From Gaeumannomyces sp. JS-464 (taxonomy: Eukaryota > Ascomycota > Sordariomycetes > Magnaporthales > Magnaporthaceae), in NCBI GenBank assembly GCA_002197995.1, contig NGZR01000005.1, positions 1,798,001 through 1,862,000 of the forward strand: 64,000 bases of DNA, in the 5' to 3' direction. Below, one piece after another: positions 35,786-47,700 of the stretch. The position numbers and the translations under genes are program-made. Below the pieces are notes generated by a model. That model was not told the DNA's origin. It saw only the letters and a program-made list of their open reading frames with translations, and made no database searches. Position 1 is the first letter of the stretch, and each line of letters begins with the position of its first letter.

Positions 35786-38700
35786 CCCCCTCGTAGGCTA
35801 TGCAACGGCTTTAATGGCATTACGAGCCCGCATTTACGTAGTAATCCTCCAAATCCGTGGTGTTTCCCTGGTTCTTTTATAAGCCGTTTATTGCGGCATT
35901 TGTTGCATTCCCAGCTAAATAAACAAACCTCGCTTATCCCTTCGCCGTTAAGCCTTTCGTAAAACCGTCCGCTTTTATATTGGCCGTGCTAACGAGCTTA
36001 AGAGTGAAAAGTTAACGCTTTATAGCATTAATTACCCACTTATAACGAAGGTTAATTATGCGGGTGCGGGTTAATTTTAACGGGTTTAACACCGTCGCTT
36101 AAGCGTTAGCGCTATCCGTATGCACTACGAAAGTTTTTCGCTAAGGGTATCTAGTTTCCTTTTAAAATGCCTTTAATCCAAAGCAAAGCCCGGCCCGTAA
36201 TAGGAGGTTAACGAACTTCGCTTTCGTCGTTAACGTCGTTATAAAAGTTTGCTTTTTTAATTGCCAATAAATAAGACCACCGCGCTAGCATAACGATTAC
36301 GCCGCTTATAAATGCCCTTATACGAAGGCAATTAGCGAACGAAGCGTTTTCGTAGGCCTTTAAGCCTATCGCTTCGACATTTAAGTAGGCCCGCTAAAGG
36401 TAAGCGTAAACCTTTTAATGCTAATAATTAGCGCTAAAAGTGCTTTAGCAATGCCAAATGCTCGTTGCCGGGATTGGCATTAACTTTTTGCAACCTTTTT
36501 ACGATATACGTAATATTAGGGCGAGTAATGCTAGCGAGGTAGCTAATATTCGCTATTTCCGACTAATAGCGCAAAACCTCCTCGTGCGGGAAAGGGTCCT
36601 AAGTAATCGGCATTATAAAGTTAAAGGGCTAAGGCGTTTTCACTACCTTAAAGTTTTCCCGTTCGTATTTGGTAATAATTTTATTAATATAATCGCGTTA
36701 ATAAAGGCTTATAATCCTCCGCTAGCGATCCCTTATAACCTATATGCTAAAAAACGTTTTTACGTTACTTAAAACAGTCGTTTTAAACCGGCTACCCATT
36801 TTAGTAGCGATGGCTTTAATTTCCGTAACCGTACGGGCGGCAATTTGAAAATCGTTTACGTAAAGCAATAGCATAGCGCCCGTTTCCTTTTTGCGGTAAA
36901 AGCAAACGTTTTAATAAATCGGCCTAAAATTAAGTGCTTCGAGCTTCGGAGTAATCGTTTAATACCATTACAAAAGCGATTTGCAAAAGTCGTAAAGTGC
37001 TTTTTTTAAGCGGTAATAGTAGCCTTTTTGCCCAACCGGAATGCCTTAAAGTTGTTATACGTATACTATAACGTTTAAGTACGATAGCGCCGAAATAGGC
37101 AGCCACGAAGTCGAATTGGCGGCATTTAAAGTCGTTAACGGCCATAAGCATAAAAAACACCCTCGTAAATGCTGCATAAGCGATTGCCGCGTACGTTACA
37201 ACCTTATCCTCGCCCGAAATATCGTCGTAATTGCCGTAAACGACCCAACGCGTTTTAATCTTTTTAAAAGCGCCGTTAGGCGTTAGCTTAAGCACGTATA
37301 CCCATTTGCCCGGCAATGCTTTAACGCTCGGGGGCAATTTTTCCAACACCTACGTGCCCTTTTCGAGCAGCGTGTTAATTTGCTTTTGCATTGCTGGCTT
37401 ATAGTATCGCTCGTATTTGGTTTTATGCTTTACCGCGTCGTAGTAATAGGCCGGAATATACGGTGTTCCCGGCACCGTGGCGACGCCGAAAAGCGCGAGG
37501 TTGGGGATTTTACAACCGCCGATCTTTTGGGGCAAAACGTATCGTTATCCGGGTACGTAACGTTAACGAGTGCAAAACCCGTTTTTCGGGCAGTTTTTTC
37601 GGCAGCCTCGGTATCCGTATTAAGGTTGTGGAAGCTTTCGTCGTTTCCGGCGCTTTTATGGTTACCCGGATCCTTTTTCGCCACCTTTTTAATATTTTTA
37701 AGCTCGAAGCGAACCGTTATAAATGCCTTTACGGGCTCCCTTTTTTTGCAAATTTTGGTGTTAAAACTTCGTAATGCTTAAGGGTCGTTAAGCGCTCCCT
37801 TAATTGCCGGTTACTCGGCGAGGGCGGCGGCCGCTTTTTGCAAGTCCTTTTTTTAGGCGTTGCGGGCACCGTAACCGCCTTGTTACCGAGCTCGGGAATT
37901 CCTTCGGATGTTAGCATGCCCGGGCCGGCGGGCTTTTTAGGCTTTTTAAGCTTTGCAACGGTAAGCTCCTCGTTTTCCGCTCCGGTTTCCCCGGTTTCCT
38001 TTACAGGCGATAAGTCGTCCTTACTTCCGGGGCCGGCAATATCGCCAGTTGCACCGGTGTTACCATCGTTATTATCGGTGGAATTAGTAATTGGGCTAAT
38101 ATTATAAACCTAAGTGCCCATTGTAAAGTAAAAGTCCTCGATAACGGTTTTATTAACCTCGTTAGTGGTAATCGCCTTTTTAACAAAGTTATAGGGCGAT
38201 TTCCGGCGCTTACCAACGCTTTCGTTAATTCGTGCGTTACGGTAACGGAAAACCTTGTTAGTACCGTCCGGCTTAACTAGTAAATTTCGTTACGAAGGCT
38301 TTCCCAGCTTATAAGCCGGCCTTTCGTTACTTTAGGGCCATTTTATCGGCTTTGGCCTATTTGCCGTTTTTAATTAGCACTTAAGCGACCGCGCTTTAAA
38401 TGCGGAGGGTACGGATTAGTGGTTAGTAATACTTTTCGTTAAGGCCGATTGCTTTTGCCCACGCTTTATGCGGGCTTTCCTTACCATTAAAAGCTGTATT
38501 TAAAATGTAGTTTAGCACCTTTTCGCTATTTGCAAAGCATATACCCAATACTTTTTATGCAAACCGTTAGCGTTAATCCCGGTGCGAGCCGCGTTAAGTA
38601 TAATACGGTTAGCACGCTTAACGATGCTATTTATCTCCGGGCATCGCGCCGGGCTAATTTCGCAAGCTTTGCTTCGAGCAATGCAATAAGCCCTTAGCTT

Positions 38701-40839
38701 TTCCGGGTTAAACTCCGTGCTACCGTTCGTATGGATTGCTTATATTTTAATGCTTAACTGGAGTTTAATATAGTTAATCCAATTATAAACCTTTATAAAA
38801 ATCTCCGTGCTAGCTTTGCTAATTGCAAAAATCACCCAGCCAAAAGTAATTGCCTTATTAATAATATGGACGGCGTAATTGTATTCGCCGTATAAAATAA
38901 GCGAAATGGTTAATATATCCATATAAATACGACCCAAAAAGCGGGTAATGCGGTGGAAGTAACGATTGCCGATAATTTAAATCGCTTTACTTTCCAAACA
39001 ACCGTTATAAGTATGTTTAATGCCTTAAAATAGTTAACTTTAATGCTTATAGCGCGGCAAGCCGTTATTACCGCCTTTTTGTTAACATGCATTAGGCGCC
39101 GATGCATTATTACGTAAAGCACCGAGCGCTTTATCGTGGTTGGTGCGTTAGCCTTCGTCGGTCGGTTTCCTCCGTTAAGTGCGTTGCTTAGGGCCATAAG
39201 GCCCGAGGGCGCGCTTACGGGCACGTTAACGTTAGCGATTAATACGTTATTATTAATTTGGTAATTGCTTAACCATTTATCGTCGGGCGTTACGAAATAA
39301 TCGGTTTAATCGTTTTTTAAGCTTACTTTACGCATTTTGCCAAAGCTTAAAAGGTTAAACGGGGATTTAAGCGTAAAGATTGCTTATAAAGTAACTATAG
39401 TAACGCCCGCTTTATTACGCCAATGCATTTCGACGGTGCCCTTTTTAACGAAAACTTGGGCGCCGCCGTTGGCAATGGTAGCGTTATAAGGGACCTCGCG
39501 CTTTTTTAACGAAGTAAACCACTTGCGATCGTTAAAGTGGTGCTTAAACGAGCCGGAGTCGATTATTACGGCGTTACGGGCACTGTTAATATTGCTTAAA
39601 GCGGTATTAGCCATATTATATTAGCTGGCATTGCCCCGATTAACCGGTACACCAGTATAATCGGTAGCTTTCGGGTTGGCTATAGCCTCGTTAGCTGCTT
39701 TGTTGCTTCGCTGGAAGCGCCGCTCCGAATATTTGGCCTTCCAAGCCTTTTTAAGCTTAGGGTGCAAAAGTTAGCAGTTGTCGTTACCGCCTTTGTAATG
39801 CTTACCGCACCTATCGTGGTAGGGAATACGCGAAACGATAGTGCAACCCTTTTTATTGCAAGGCTTCGGCTCCTCCCTCGGCCTTTAAAGTCCCTCCGGC
39901 TTTTTATTAATGTTAGCTATGGCCCTTAACTTCGAGGCCTTTATAACCGCCGTATTTTCGAGCACTTTTAAAATAAAGTTAGCGGAAATGCGGCGCTCGC
40001 CTTTACAACTCCCTAAAGCTATAGCTACCGTAAAAGGGTAAATGGCGCTAAGCTCGTTAACGAAGCTCCTTATAAGCATCCGATCCAAAATGTTAATATT
40101 GGCTTAATCCAAAGCTTGTTTTACTTGTAGCTAGCGGTTCGTATACTTTTTAACGTTACCGTTAAACTTTTCCACCAAAATTGTATAATGTTCGTTAATT
40201 AAGGCGTTAAAACGGCCGTTAGCGGTAACTTTAATAGTGCTAATTACCTTATCCCAAAAAGCTTTTAAATTCTAATCCTCGTCGTTTTTAAGGCGGTCCT
40301 AGCCGGCCTTTTTTAAGTCCGTGGTTACCTTTTCGATATTATTACGGATGCAATACCATGTTAATATCCTCCTAAAGGCCTATAACTATACAGCTTCGTC
40401 GTTTTTCGCTTTAGCCGGCTTAGTTAAAAGGTTAGCAAATATAAAGGAAATATTGCGGGAAGCGGTTAAATGCACCCGGATGGTGCGCTTTTATGTTTTT
40501 AGGTTAAAAAGCCCTAGCAGGTCCGGGACCTTTACTGCGATTTCGCGGTATTCCGCCATCCCGGCGGCTTTATTGGCACTTTTAACGCGTACAAAGGCGT
40601 TGGATTGCAAGGGAAATGGTGCTTTTAAGCGCTAAAAGGATTATTGTTATTACTTTATTATAGTTGCTAATCGGCGCCGAACGCGGCCTTATTAATTGTC
40701 GTTTAACGGTTTTTTAACTATTGCGCTTCGCCCGTAATCCACGGCGGGAGAACGCAAGCAACGGGAAATAACTCGTGCACCGTTAATCTTTCCTAATTAG
40801 GTAAAAATATCGTTAACGGCGGCGCGAGGGCTTATAACC
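35786..40839 (-). pseudogene. Copia gag-pol relic (35.6-kb element)
   Basis: The RT is the best preserved in the window. Positions 36,930-37,349 read on minus as LPGKWVYVLKLTPNG, then RWVVYGNYDDISG and DFKCRQFDFVAAYF, the start of RVT_2. Protease is at 39,384-39,614 (VIIDSGSFKHHFND). Gag is at 39,885-40,088. Stops and frameshifts break the polyprotein elsewhere. Confidence 0.82.
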
Positions 40840-41009
40840 TAATGGAAGTGCGCGACGATAGGCACCCGAAGTGATTAGTAATTGTTACTTAGCTATTTTA
40901 CTTAATCGCGGGCTAGGGCGCGCGCAGGCCAAAATACTAGGGCTAATGCATAAGCCTAAAGCTGTGGGGCACCAGTTGCCACCCACGTAACTTTAGGCCA
41001 CCTTTAACA
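40840..41009 (-). repeat. 5' LTR of the 35.6-kb Copia (long form)
   Basis: 170 bp; internal side followed by the GGTTATAAGC primer-binding-like motif. Confidence 0.88.
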
Positions 41010-41795
41010 TAAACAAAGCCGCGGTAGGATTTTGCGCGTGCGATACCACCTATACTTTAATATAGCCCGGCGTAATAACAAATAAAGGCGCGAGCGTTAA
41101 GCCAATTTTGCGCGTACGTGCTTAAACAAAAGCTTAAGTAAGCCAATCTTGCGCCGTGCGTATCGTTAGGATACGGTCGAAGGAGGAATCGCGTATATGT
41201 ACGACCGAAAGGGTCGCGTATGTGGCGGGGGACGGCGGCGGCCGGGCCGGCTATTCGTTCGATGTGTTTTAACTGCTTGCCGGCTTGCAATCTTTTTGTG
41301 CGTTTCGAAATCGTATCGTCGCGTGTCGTATACCCGCGAGGCGAAGGCGATAAAAGTTAAAAGGCGGTTAGCTTAGTAATGCGCGGAGGTTAAAGCAATC
41401 CAATTGTCGAAGGTTTCGGCGCGCGCAAAGCGCGCTTTGGGCTGTAAAGGGTGCAAACCTTCTTATTAGCTGGCAATAAGCACCCCGAACCTTTGCCAGC
41501 CTACTTTTTCTGCACTTTTAGCCCAGTTGCGTCGTCGTCGTCGTTATTAAAAGGACGCCGGCGAACGCGGGCAAAACAAAGCTAATTGGCTTGTTAGCGC
41601 CCACATAGCGTTTTCGACTTATTTTGGTGGGATTAGTACCAAAAATGGCCGGGCTTTCTTAACGGCCACTAACAGTAGGTCCGTTAGGAAGAATTTTTCG
41701 GGGGAAGGTGGCGCGTTGCGTTAAATTGGCGGGTGTTAAAGGTTTGTATGCAATTTGGCCGTATACGCTAATAGCACCGTGCTAAAAAGTGATTA

Positions 41796-42410
41796 AGCCT
41801 CCCCCGACTTATAAAAAACTGCGCTTTTATGCTTAGGAGGTTTTGCGAGCCGGCGGCGACTTTAAGCCGCTGGGCAAACGTTAGGTGCATTGCTTTTTAG
41901 CCCGGTATCCGTTAATAGCCGTCCACCGGTCGCGCCGTATAAAAAAAAAAATAATAATAATTGATTTTAAGGCGCAATAATAAAGGTAATTACCGTATGG
42001 TAGCTTCGCTTGCTAATCGACCGCGTTTAAATTATTCCGCTTTAAAATAAATGAAATATAAACGAAATAGGCTTTATGGAAAGGTAAAGCACTAACGGGC
42101 TCGTTTTAAGGTGTTTAAAAACCCGGCCATTTTAACGCAAAGTGTTTGGGCCACGTAAATGGACGTTTATAATCGAATGCGTTTCGGCAGCTGGGTAAGC
42201 AATCCTTTTTTTAATAATTTTCAAAGGAAAATTAGTGCAAAAATAGTGGTTTTTTACGGATTTAAAACCTTTTACGCTTTAGCGTTTTTATACTATTAAA
42301 AACGGCTGGACAAATAACTAAACGGCGGTACGGTGGTTTCGCAAAGTGTTTTTACTTAATACCCGACCCGACCCCCTTTTACGCGGTTGTTAATATTGGA
42401 TAGCTACAAA
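41796..42410. other. Unassigned AT-rich sequence
   Basis: No frame with recognisable similarity. Contains a short A-rich/ATA run (41,940-41,963). Probably a mutated element fragment; it ends at the ACAAA target site of the gag-only element. Confidence 0.4.
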
Positions 42411-42592
42411 TGTTATAAGTTAGGGCTGGCAGCCCTACCCTGATTGCCAAGGCTATGCCTTGTGACTTGTATATAGCTCCCTTCCTGGCACAAAGCCTCC
42501 GGCAGATAGGACCTTTCCCTTTGGCAGTTGAATTCATCACTCCTTTTGGCTCCCCAACGCAACGACCCCCCCTTTGGGCCCAGCCTATTACA
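42411..42592 (+). repeat. 5' LTR of gag-only element
   Basis: 182 bp, TGTTATAAGT to CCTATTACA; unrelated to the Copia and Gypsy LTRs of the window. Confidence 0.9.
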
Positions 42593-42638
42593 TTGAATTC
42601 AACTCCATTTTTGGGGCGCACGCGCACCGGCCCCGAAG

Positions 42639-43468
42639 ATGTCAGATCGACAGCAATTGCCGCACCCGCCAGAGCTTCTTTCCAGGGCAGGGCTCGAGCC
42701 CTGGCTGGTGGAAATGCGGATGAAGATGGCCATCGACGGGCCAGCGATCGGGGGCAACGAGGCCCGATTTTTTTACGTCTTTTCACGCCTGGGAGCCTTC
42801 AAACAGCAGTACCTCGATTACGTTACTGTCACCGCCACGGCGGCAAGCAACGGAGGCCCCAGGCCGGCCCGGAGGAGTTCCTACAGCAAATCGCCAGGGA
42901 CTTGGGAGACGTACGAAAAGCCCGGAAGGCCGCCCTAGCATTGGTAACGATGCGCCAAAGGAGGGAGCCGCTGGCAGAGTTTCTGGCTCGTTGGGATCGG
43001 GAGAGATACGCCGCGGGTGCAAAAGATTGGTCCCCAGGGGCCCTGATTGCCCTGCTGGCCGCCGGAGTGTCGCCGGCTCTCCAAAAACGACTCGATCTCG
43101 AAACGACCTGGCCAGACGAGGTGCCGGCCTTCCTGAACCTCCTGCGTGGATTCGAAGGGGTTTTCGGAGGCGCACAAGGACAAAATGCTGCAAAGAGGTA
43201 CGGAGGCGATCCGGGCCCGGGCGACGCTATGGAAATAGGGTCGGCCAGGACCCAAGCCGTTTGTTTTCGGTGCAAGCGTCCCGGGCATTTCAAAAGGGAC
43301 TGTCCCCAGGGCAGGGGGACGTCCGGAATCGCCTCGATTTTTACAAGGCAGCAGGGGCGAGGAGGAGGCGTGACGGCACGGAGTCACGGCCAGGCCAAAG
43401 GGCGGAAAGGGAGGAAGACCGGCACCAGCCAGGCCGGCCCTGGACTGGGGGGCCCGTCGAAACCCTGA
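42639..43468 (+). pseudogene. Gag protein with CCHC zinc knuckle, one apparent frameshift
   Basis: Starts at ATG 42,639, 47 bp inside the 5' LTR, and reads MSDRQQLPHPPELLSRAG, then a Retrotrans_gag-like segment (ARFFYVFSRLGAFKQQYLDY). Near 42,830 the frame shifts to the one that continues EEFLQQIARDLGDVRKARKA, LAEFLARWDRERYAAG and a single knuckle CFRCKRPGHFKRDC (about 43,260-43,301). It ends in a basic tail at the TGA after 43,465. Gag would coat the element RNA. The shift could be a mutation, a sequencing error or programmed; I favour mutation or error because no heptamer slip site is obvious. Confidence 0.75.
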
Positions 43469-43901
43469 CGGAAGCGTGCAAAAGGACGAGTCAGCCCGGC
43501 ACGACGCCAAGCAGGGGGCTCGCCCCGTGCATTACCGAAGCAATAGCCGAGGTAATGCACCGCGCTGGAGCCCCTTTCCTTTTGTAGGGCTAGGGCAGGT
43601 GGCAAACGCCCACATTTTGCAAAGGCCGGGCATCACGATCACGGCGAACCACGGAAGGTGGTGGCAGGCTGTTTGGAGGTATCGGGGTTGCACAGGTCCG
43701 GTGCAGCTATTCCCGCTGTCAATGCACTAACGAGCACGCCGCTATACCCGTCCAGGGTGCGGGCCGTGGGCCGAGGTATACAGACGGGGTAACAGAAGCG
43801 ATTTAAAGGGCGACGGCCCGTCGCCTGCGCCTAAAGTGCGCGGCCCTCGCGTGGTTTTTCCGGTCCGGTTCCGAACCGGAGGAGCCCCGGGATGGGGGAT
43901 A

Positions 43902-44081
43902 TGTTATAGGTTAGGGCTGGCAGCCCTACCCTGATTGCCAAGGCTATGCCTTGTGACTTGTATATAGCTCCCTTCGTGGCACAGAGCCTCCGGCAGATAG
44001 GACCTTTCCCTTTAGCAGTTGAATTCATCACTCCTTTTGGCTCCCCAACGCAACGACCCCCTTTGGGCCCAGCCTATTACA
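43902..44081 (+). repeat. 3' LTR of gag-only element
   Basis: 180 bp; near identical to the 5' LTR, which implies a recent insertion. Confidence 0.9.
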
Positions 44082-44224
44082 ACAAATTCCACGTTACTAA
44101 AAAGTTTATACTTTTTTGTATATAAAACGACGTTTAACCTGTATATTTGCCTTTTTACAACAGTTATATTTTTTAACCGCTTGATTTATTTGTTTTTTCA
44201 CTTTTTAAAAAAGCTTACCAACGT

Positions 44225-44624
44225 TAAATTAGCTTAAAGGCCTAATTTTGCTGTTTAAAAGTACTGGGATAACGTTTTTTTTTTACAATGTTACTTAAAA
44301 GCCTGGAAGTAAGCGTTATTACCGCATATTATTTGTGCCGGTTGGAAAGCATCGGGCTTATAGCCGGCTAATATCGCTAAACTTTTTATAAGCCCTTTTT
44401 TGTTGGAAAACAGCAATATAACGCTTTTACCGCTATAAATTACGATGCTTGTAAGCACGGAGGTATTTAGGCAAAGGTTTAAAACTATTAAAAATGCTCC
44501 TAAGGTCGATCCCAAAACGCTTACCTCCGGCCGCGAAATGTTCCCTAATGTTATCGCCATTCGAATAAGCCGGCGATTATTTTAAAAAATTTAAAAAAGC
44601 TTTAAAGCAAAGGAATTTGCCCTT
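44225..44624 (+). pseudogene. Pogo/Fot1-type transposase relic, upstream part
   Basis: The plus frame at about 44,300-44,624 reads AWK, stop, ALLPHIICAGWKASGL, a stop, PANIAKLFISPFLLENSN, ending SFKAKEFAL. This matches the segment after the DDE core in fungal pogo/Fot1 transposases. Stops stand where Gln or Trp are expected. The frame is cut by the Copia at 44,625 and resumes in frame at 50,044. Only the C-terminal third survives. Confidence 0.7.
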
Positions 44625-44797
44625 TAATGGAGGTGCGCGACGATAAGCACCTAAAGTGATTTTTTGTTACTGTTATTAGGCTACTTTACTCGATCGCGGG
44701 CTAAAGCACGCGCAGGCCAAAATACTAGGGCCAGTGCATAGGCCTAAAGCTATAAGGCATTAGTTGCCACCCACGTAATTCCAAGCCACCTTTAACA
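44625..44797 (-). repeat. 3' LTR of the 44.6-kb Copia (long form)
   Basis: 173 bp, bordered internally by a run of seven G on minus (polypurine tract). Confidence 0.9.
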
Positions 44798-47700
44798 CCC
44801 CCCCGTAAGCTATGCAACGGCCCTAATGGCATTACGAGCCCGCATTTACGTAGTAATCCTTTAAATCCGCGGTGTTTTCCTAATTTTCCTATAGGCCGTT
44901 TATTGCGGCATTTGCTGCATTCCCAGCTAAATAACAAAACCTCGCCTATCCTTCCGCCGTTAAGCCCTTTATAAAACCGTTCGCCTTTATGTTAGCCGTG
45001 CCAACGAGCTTAAAAGTGAAAAGTTAACGCTTTATAGCATCGATTACCCACTTGTAGCGGAGGTTAATTATGCGGGTGCGAGCTGATTTTAACGGGTTTA
45101 GCACCGTCGCTTAAGCGTTAACGCTATCCGTATGCACCACGAGAGTTTTTCGCTAAGGGTATCCAGTTTCCCTTAAAATGCCTTTAATCCAAAGCAAAGC
45201 CCGGCCCGTTAGCAAAAGGTTAACGAACTTCGCTTCCGTCGTTAACGTCGTTACAAAAGTTTGCTTTTTTAATTGCTAGTAGTAAAAACCACCCGCTAGC
45301 ATAACAATTACGCCGCTTGTAAATGCCCTCGTACGAAGGCAGTTGGCGAACGAGGCGTTTCCGTAAACCTTTAAGCCCATCGCTTCGGCACTATAAGTAA
45401 GCCCGCTAAAGGTAAGCGCGAGCCTTTTAGTGCTAATAATGTAGCGCTAAAAGTGCTTTAGCAGTGCTAAATGCTCGTTACCGGGATTAGCGTTAACCTT
45501 TTGCAACCTCCTTACGGTATACGTAATATTAGGGCAAGTAATGCTAGCAAGGTAGCTAATACTCGCTATTTTCGACTAATAGCGCAAAACCTCCTAGTGC
45601 GGGAAAAGGTTCCAAATGATCGGCATTATAAAGCCAAAAGGCTAGGGCGTTTTTATTACTTTAAGGTTTTCCCGTCCGTATTTAGTGATAATTTTATTAA
45701 TATAATCGCGTTAATAAAGGTTTACAATCCTCCGCTAGCGATCCTTTACAACCTATATGCCGAAAAACGTTTTTGCGTTACTTAAAGCGGTTATTTCGAA
45801 CCGGCTACCCACTTTGGTGGCGATGGCTTTAATTTCCGTAACCGTATAAGCGGCAATTTGGAAATCGTCCACGTAAAGTAATAGTCACCCGTTTCCTTTT
45901 TGCGGTAAAGGTAAACGTTTTAATAAATCGGCCTAAAGCTAAATGCTTTAAGCTCCGGAGTAATCGTTTAATACCACTATAAAAGCGATTTGCGAAAGCC
46001 GTAAAGTGCTTTTTTTAAGCGGCAATAATAGCTTTTTTACCTAACCGAAATGCCTTAAAGTTGCTATACGTATACTATAACGTTATTAAGTATAATAGCG
46101 CCGAAATAGGCAGTTACGAAGTCGAATTGGCGGCATTTAAAGCCGTTAACGGCCATAAGCATAAAAAACCCCTCGTAAACGTTGCATAGGCGATTGCCGC
46201 GTACGTTGCAACCTTATCTTCGCCCGAAGTATCGTTGTAATTGCCGCAAACGACTTAACGCGTTTTAATCTTTTTAAAAGCACCGTTAAGCGTTAGCTTA
46301 GGCACGTATGCCCATTTACCCGGCAATGCTTTAGCACCCGGGGTAATTTTTTTAGCACTTACATGCTTTTTTCGAGCAACGTGTTAATTTGCTTTTGCAT
46401 TGCTAGCTTATAATATCGCTCGTATTCGGCCTCGTGCTTTACCGCGTTGTAGTAATAGGCCGAAATATACGGTGTTCCCGGCGCCGTAGCGACGCCGAGG
46501 AGCGCGAAGTTGGGGATTTTAAAGCCGTTAATCTTTTGGGGTAAAACGATATCGTTATCCGTGTACGTAACGTTAACAAATGCAAAGCCCGTTTTTTAGG
46601 CAGTTTTTTTTGGCAGCTTCGGTATCCGTATTAAGGCTATAAAAGCTTTCGTCGTTTCCGGCGCTTTTAGGGTTACCCGGATCCTTTTTCGCCACCTTTT
46701 TAATATCTTTAAGCTCGAAACGAGCTGTTATAAATGCCTTTACGGGCTCCCTCTTTTTGCAAGTTTTTAGTGTTAAAACTTCGTAGTGCTTAGGGGCCGT
46801 TAAGCGCTCTTTTAGTTGCCGGTTACTCGGCGGGGGCGGCGGCCGCTTTTTGCAAATCCTTTTTTTGGGCGCTGCGGGCACCGTAACCGCTTCGTTACCA
46901 AGCTCGGGAGTTTTTTCGGGTGTTAATATGCCCGGGCCGGCGCGCTTTTTAGGCTTTATAAGCTTTGCAACGGTAAGCTCCTCGTCTTCCGCTCCGGTTT
47001 CCCCGGTTTCCTTCGCAAGCGATAAATCGTTTTTACTTTTAGGGCCGGCAATATTACCAGTTGCACCGGTGTTACCATCCATATTACCATCGTTATTATT
47101 AATGAAATTAGTAGTTAAGCTAATATTATAAACTTAAGTGCTTATTATAAAGTAAAGGTTTTTAATAACGGCTTCGTTAACCACATTAGTGGTAATCGCC
47201 TTTTTAACGGAATTATAGGGCGATTTCCGGCGCTTACTAACGCTTTCGTTAATTCGTGCGTTACGGTAACGGAAAACCTTGTTAGTACCGTCCGGCTTAA
47301 TTAGTAAAATTTCGTTACGAAGGCTTTCCTAGCTTATAAGCCGGCCCTTCGTTACTTTAAGGGCCATTTTGTCGGCTTTAGCCTATTTGCCGTTTTTAAT
47401 TAGCACTTAAACGACCGCGCCCCAAATGCGGAAGGTACGAATTAGTGGTTAATAATACTCCTTGTTAAGGCCGATTACCTTTGCCCACGCCTCGTACGGG
47501 CTTTTTTTGCCATTAAAAGCTGTATTTGGAATGTAGTTTAGCACTTTCCTCGCTGCTTGTAAAGCATATACCTAATACTTTTTATGCAAGCCGTTAACGT
47601 TAATCCCGGTGCAAACCGCGTTAAGTATAATACGGTTAGCACGTTTAACGATGCTATTTATTTCCGGGCATCGCGCCGGGCTAATTTCGCAAGCTTTGCT

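Larger units (their letters stand above)
35615..41009 (-). mobile_element. Ty1/Copia retrotransposon inserted in the composite unit
   Basis: A 5,395-bp element with LTRs at 35615-35785 and 40840-41009. The target sites CAAAC (35,610-35,614) and TAAAC (41,010-41,014) match apart from one CA-to-TA change. Domains on minus: gag (about 39,800-40,640), protease with DSG (near 39,550), integrase, linker, RT. Confidence 0.92.
34950..41795 (-). mobile_element. LINE-derived composite unit, split by a Copia
   Basis: Removing the Copia (35,615-41,009) leaves about 1.4 kb. Its low end (34,963 onward) is a LINE-like 3' tail and 3' UTR. Its high end (about 41,725-41,795) matches the first 65-70 bp of the LINE 5' end (AATTGGCGGGTGTTAA, GTATGCAATTTGGC). 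The middle has no ORF1/ORF2 similarity and contains a poly(A) tract. Related pieces lie at 20,300-21,230 and 63,430-64,000, so it is a repeated unit and not a one-off deletion. It may be a non-autonomous partner of the LINE. Confidence 0.6.
42411..44081 (+). mobile_element. Gag-only non-autonomous LTR retrotransposon (TR-GAG-like)
   Basis: A 1,671-bp element with LTRs 42411-42592 and 43902-44081 that differ at about four bases plus a 2-base C-run indel. It has a perfect ACAAA target duplication at 42,406-42,410 and 44,082-44,086. A G-rich purine stretch precedes the 3' LTR. The only recognisable domain is gag; there is no protease, RT, integrase or RNase H in the 1.3-kb interior. It is GC-rich and not RIP-mutated although it sits in RIP-mutated DNA. 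It must be mobilised by another element's enzymes (inference). Confidence 0.88.

Noticed and set aside
42455..42638. Long gag frame beginning inside the 5' LTR of the gag-only element
   Set aside because: The first part is LTR and leader sequence; the gag-like text begins at ATG 42,639 in another frame.
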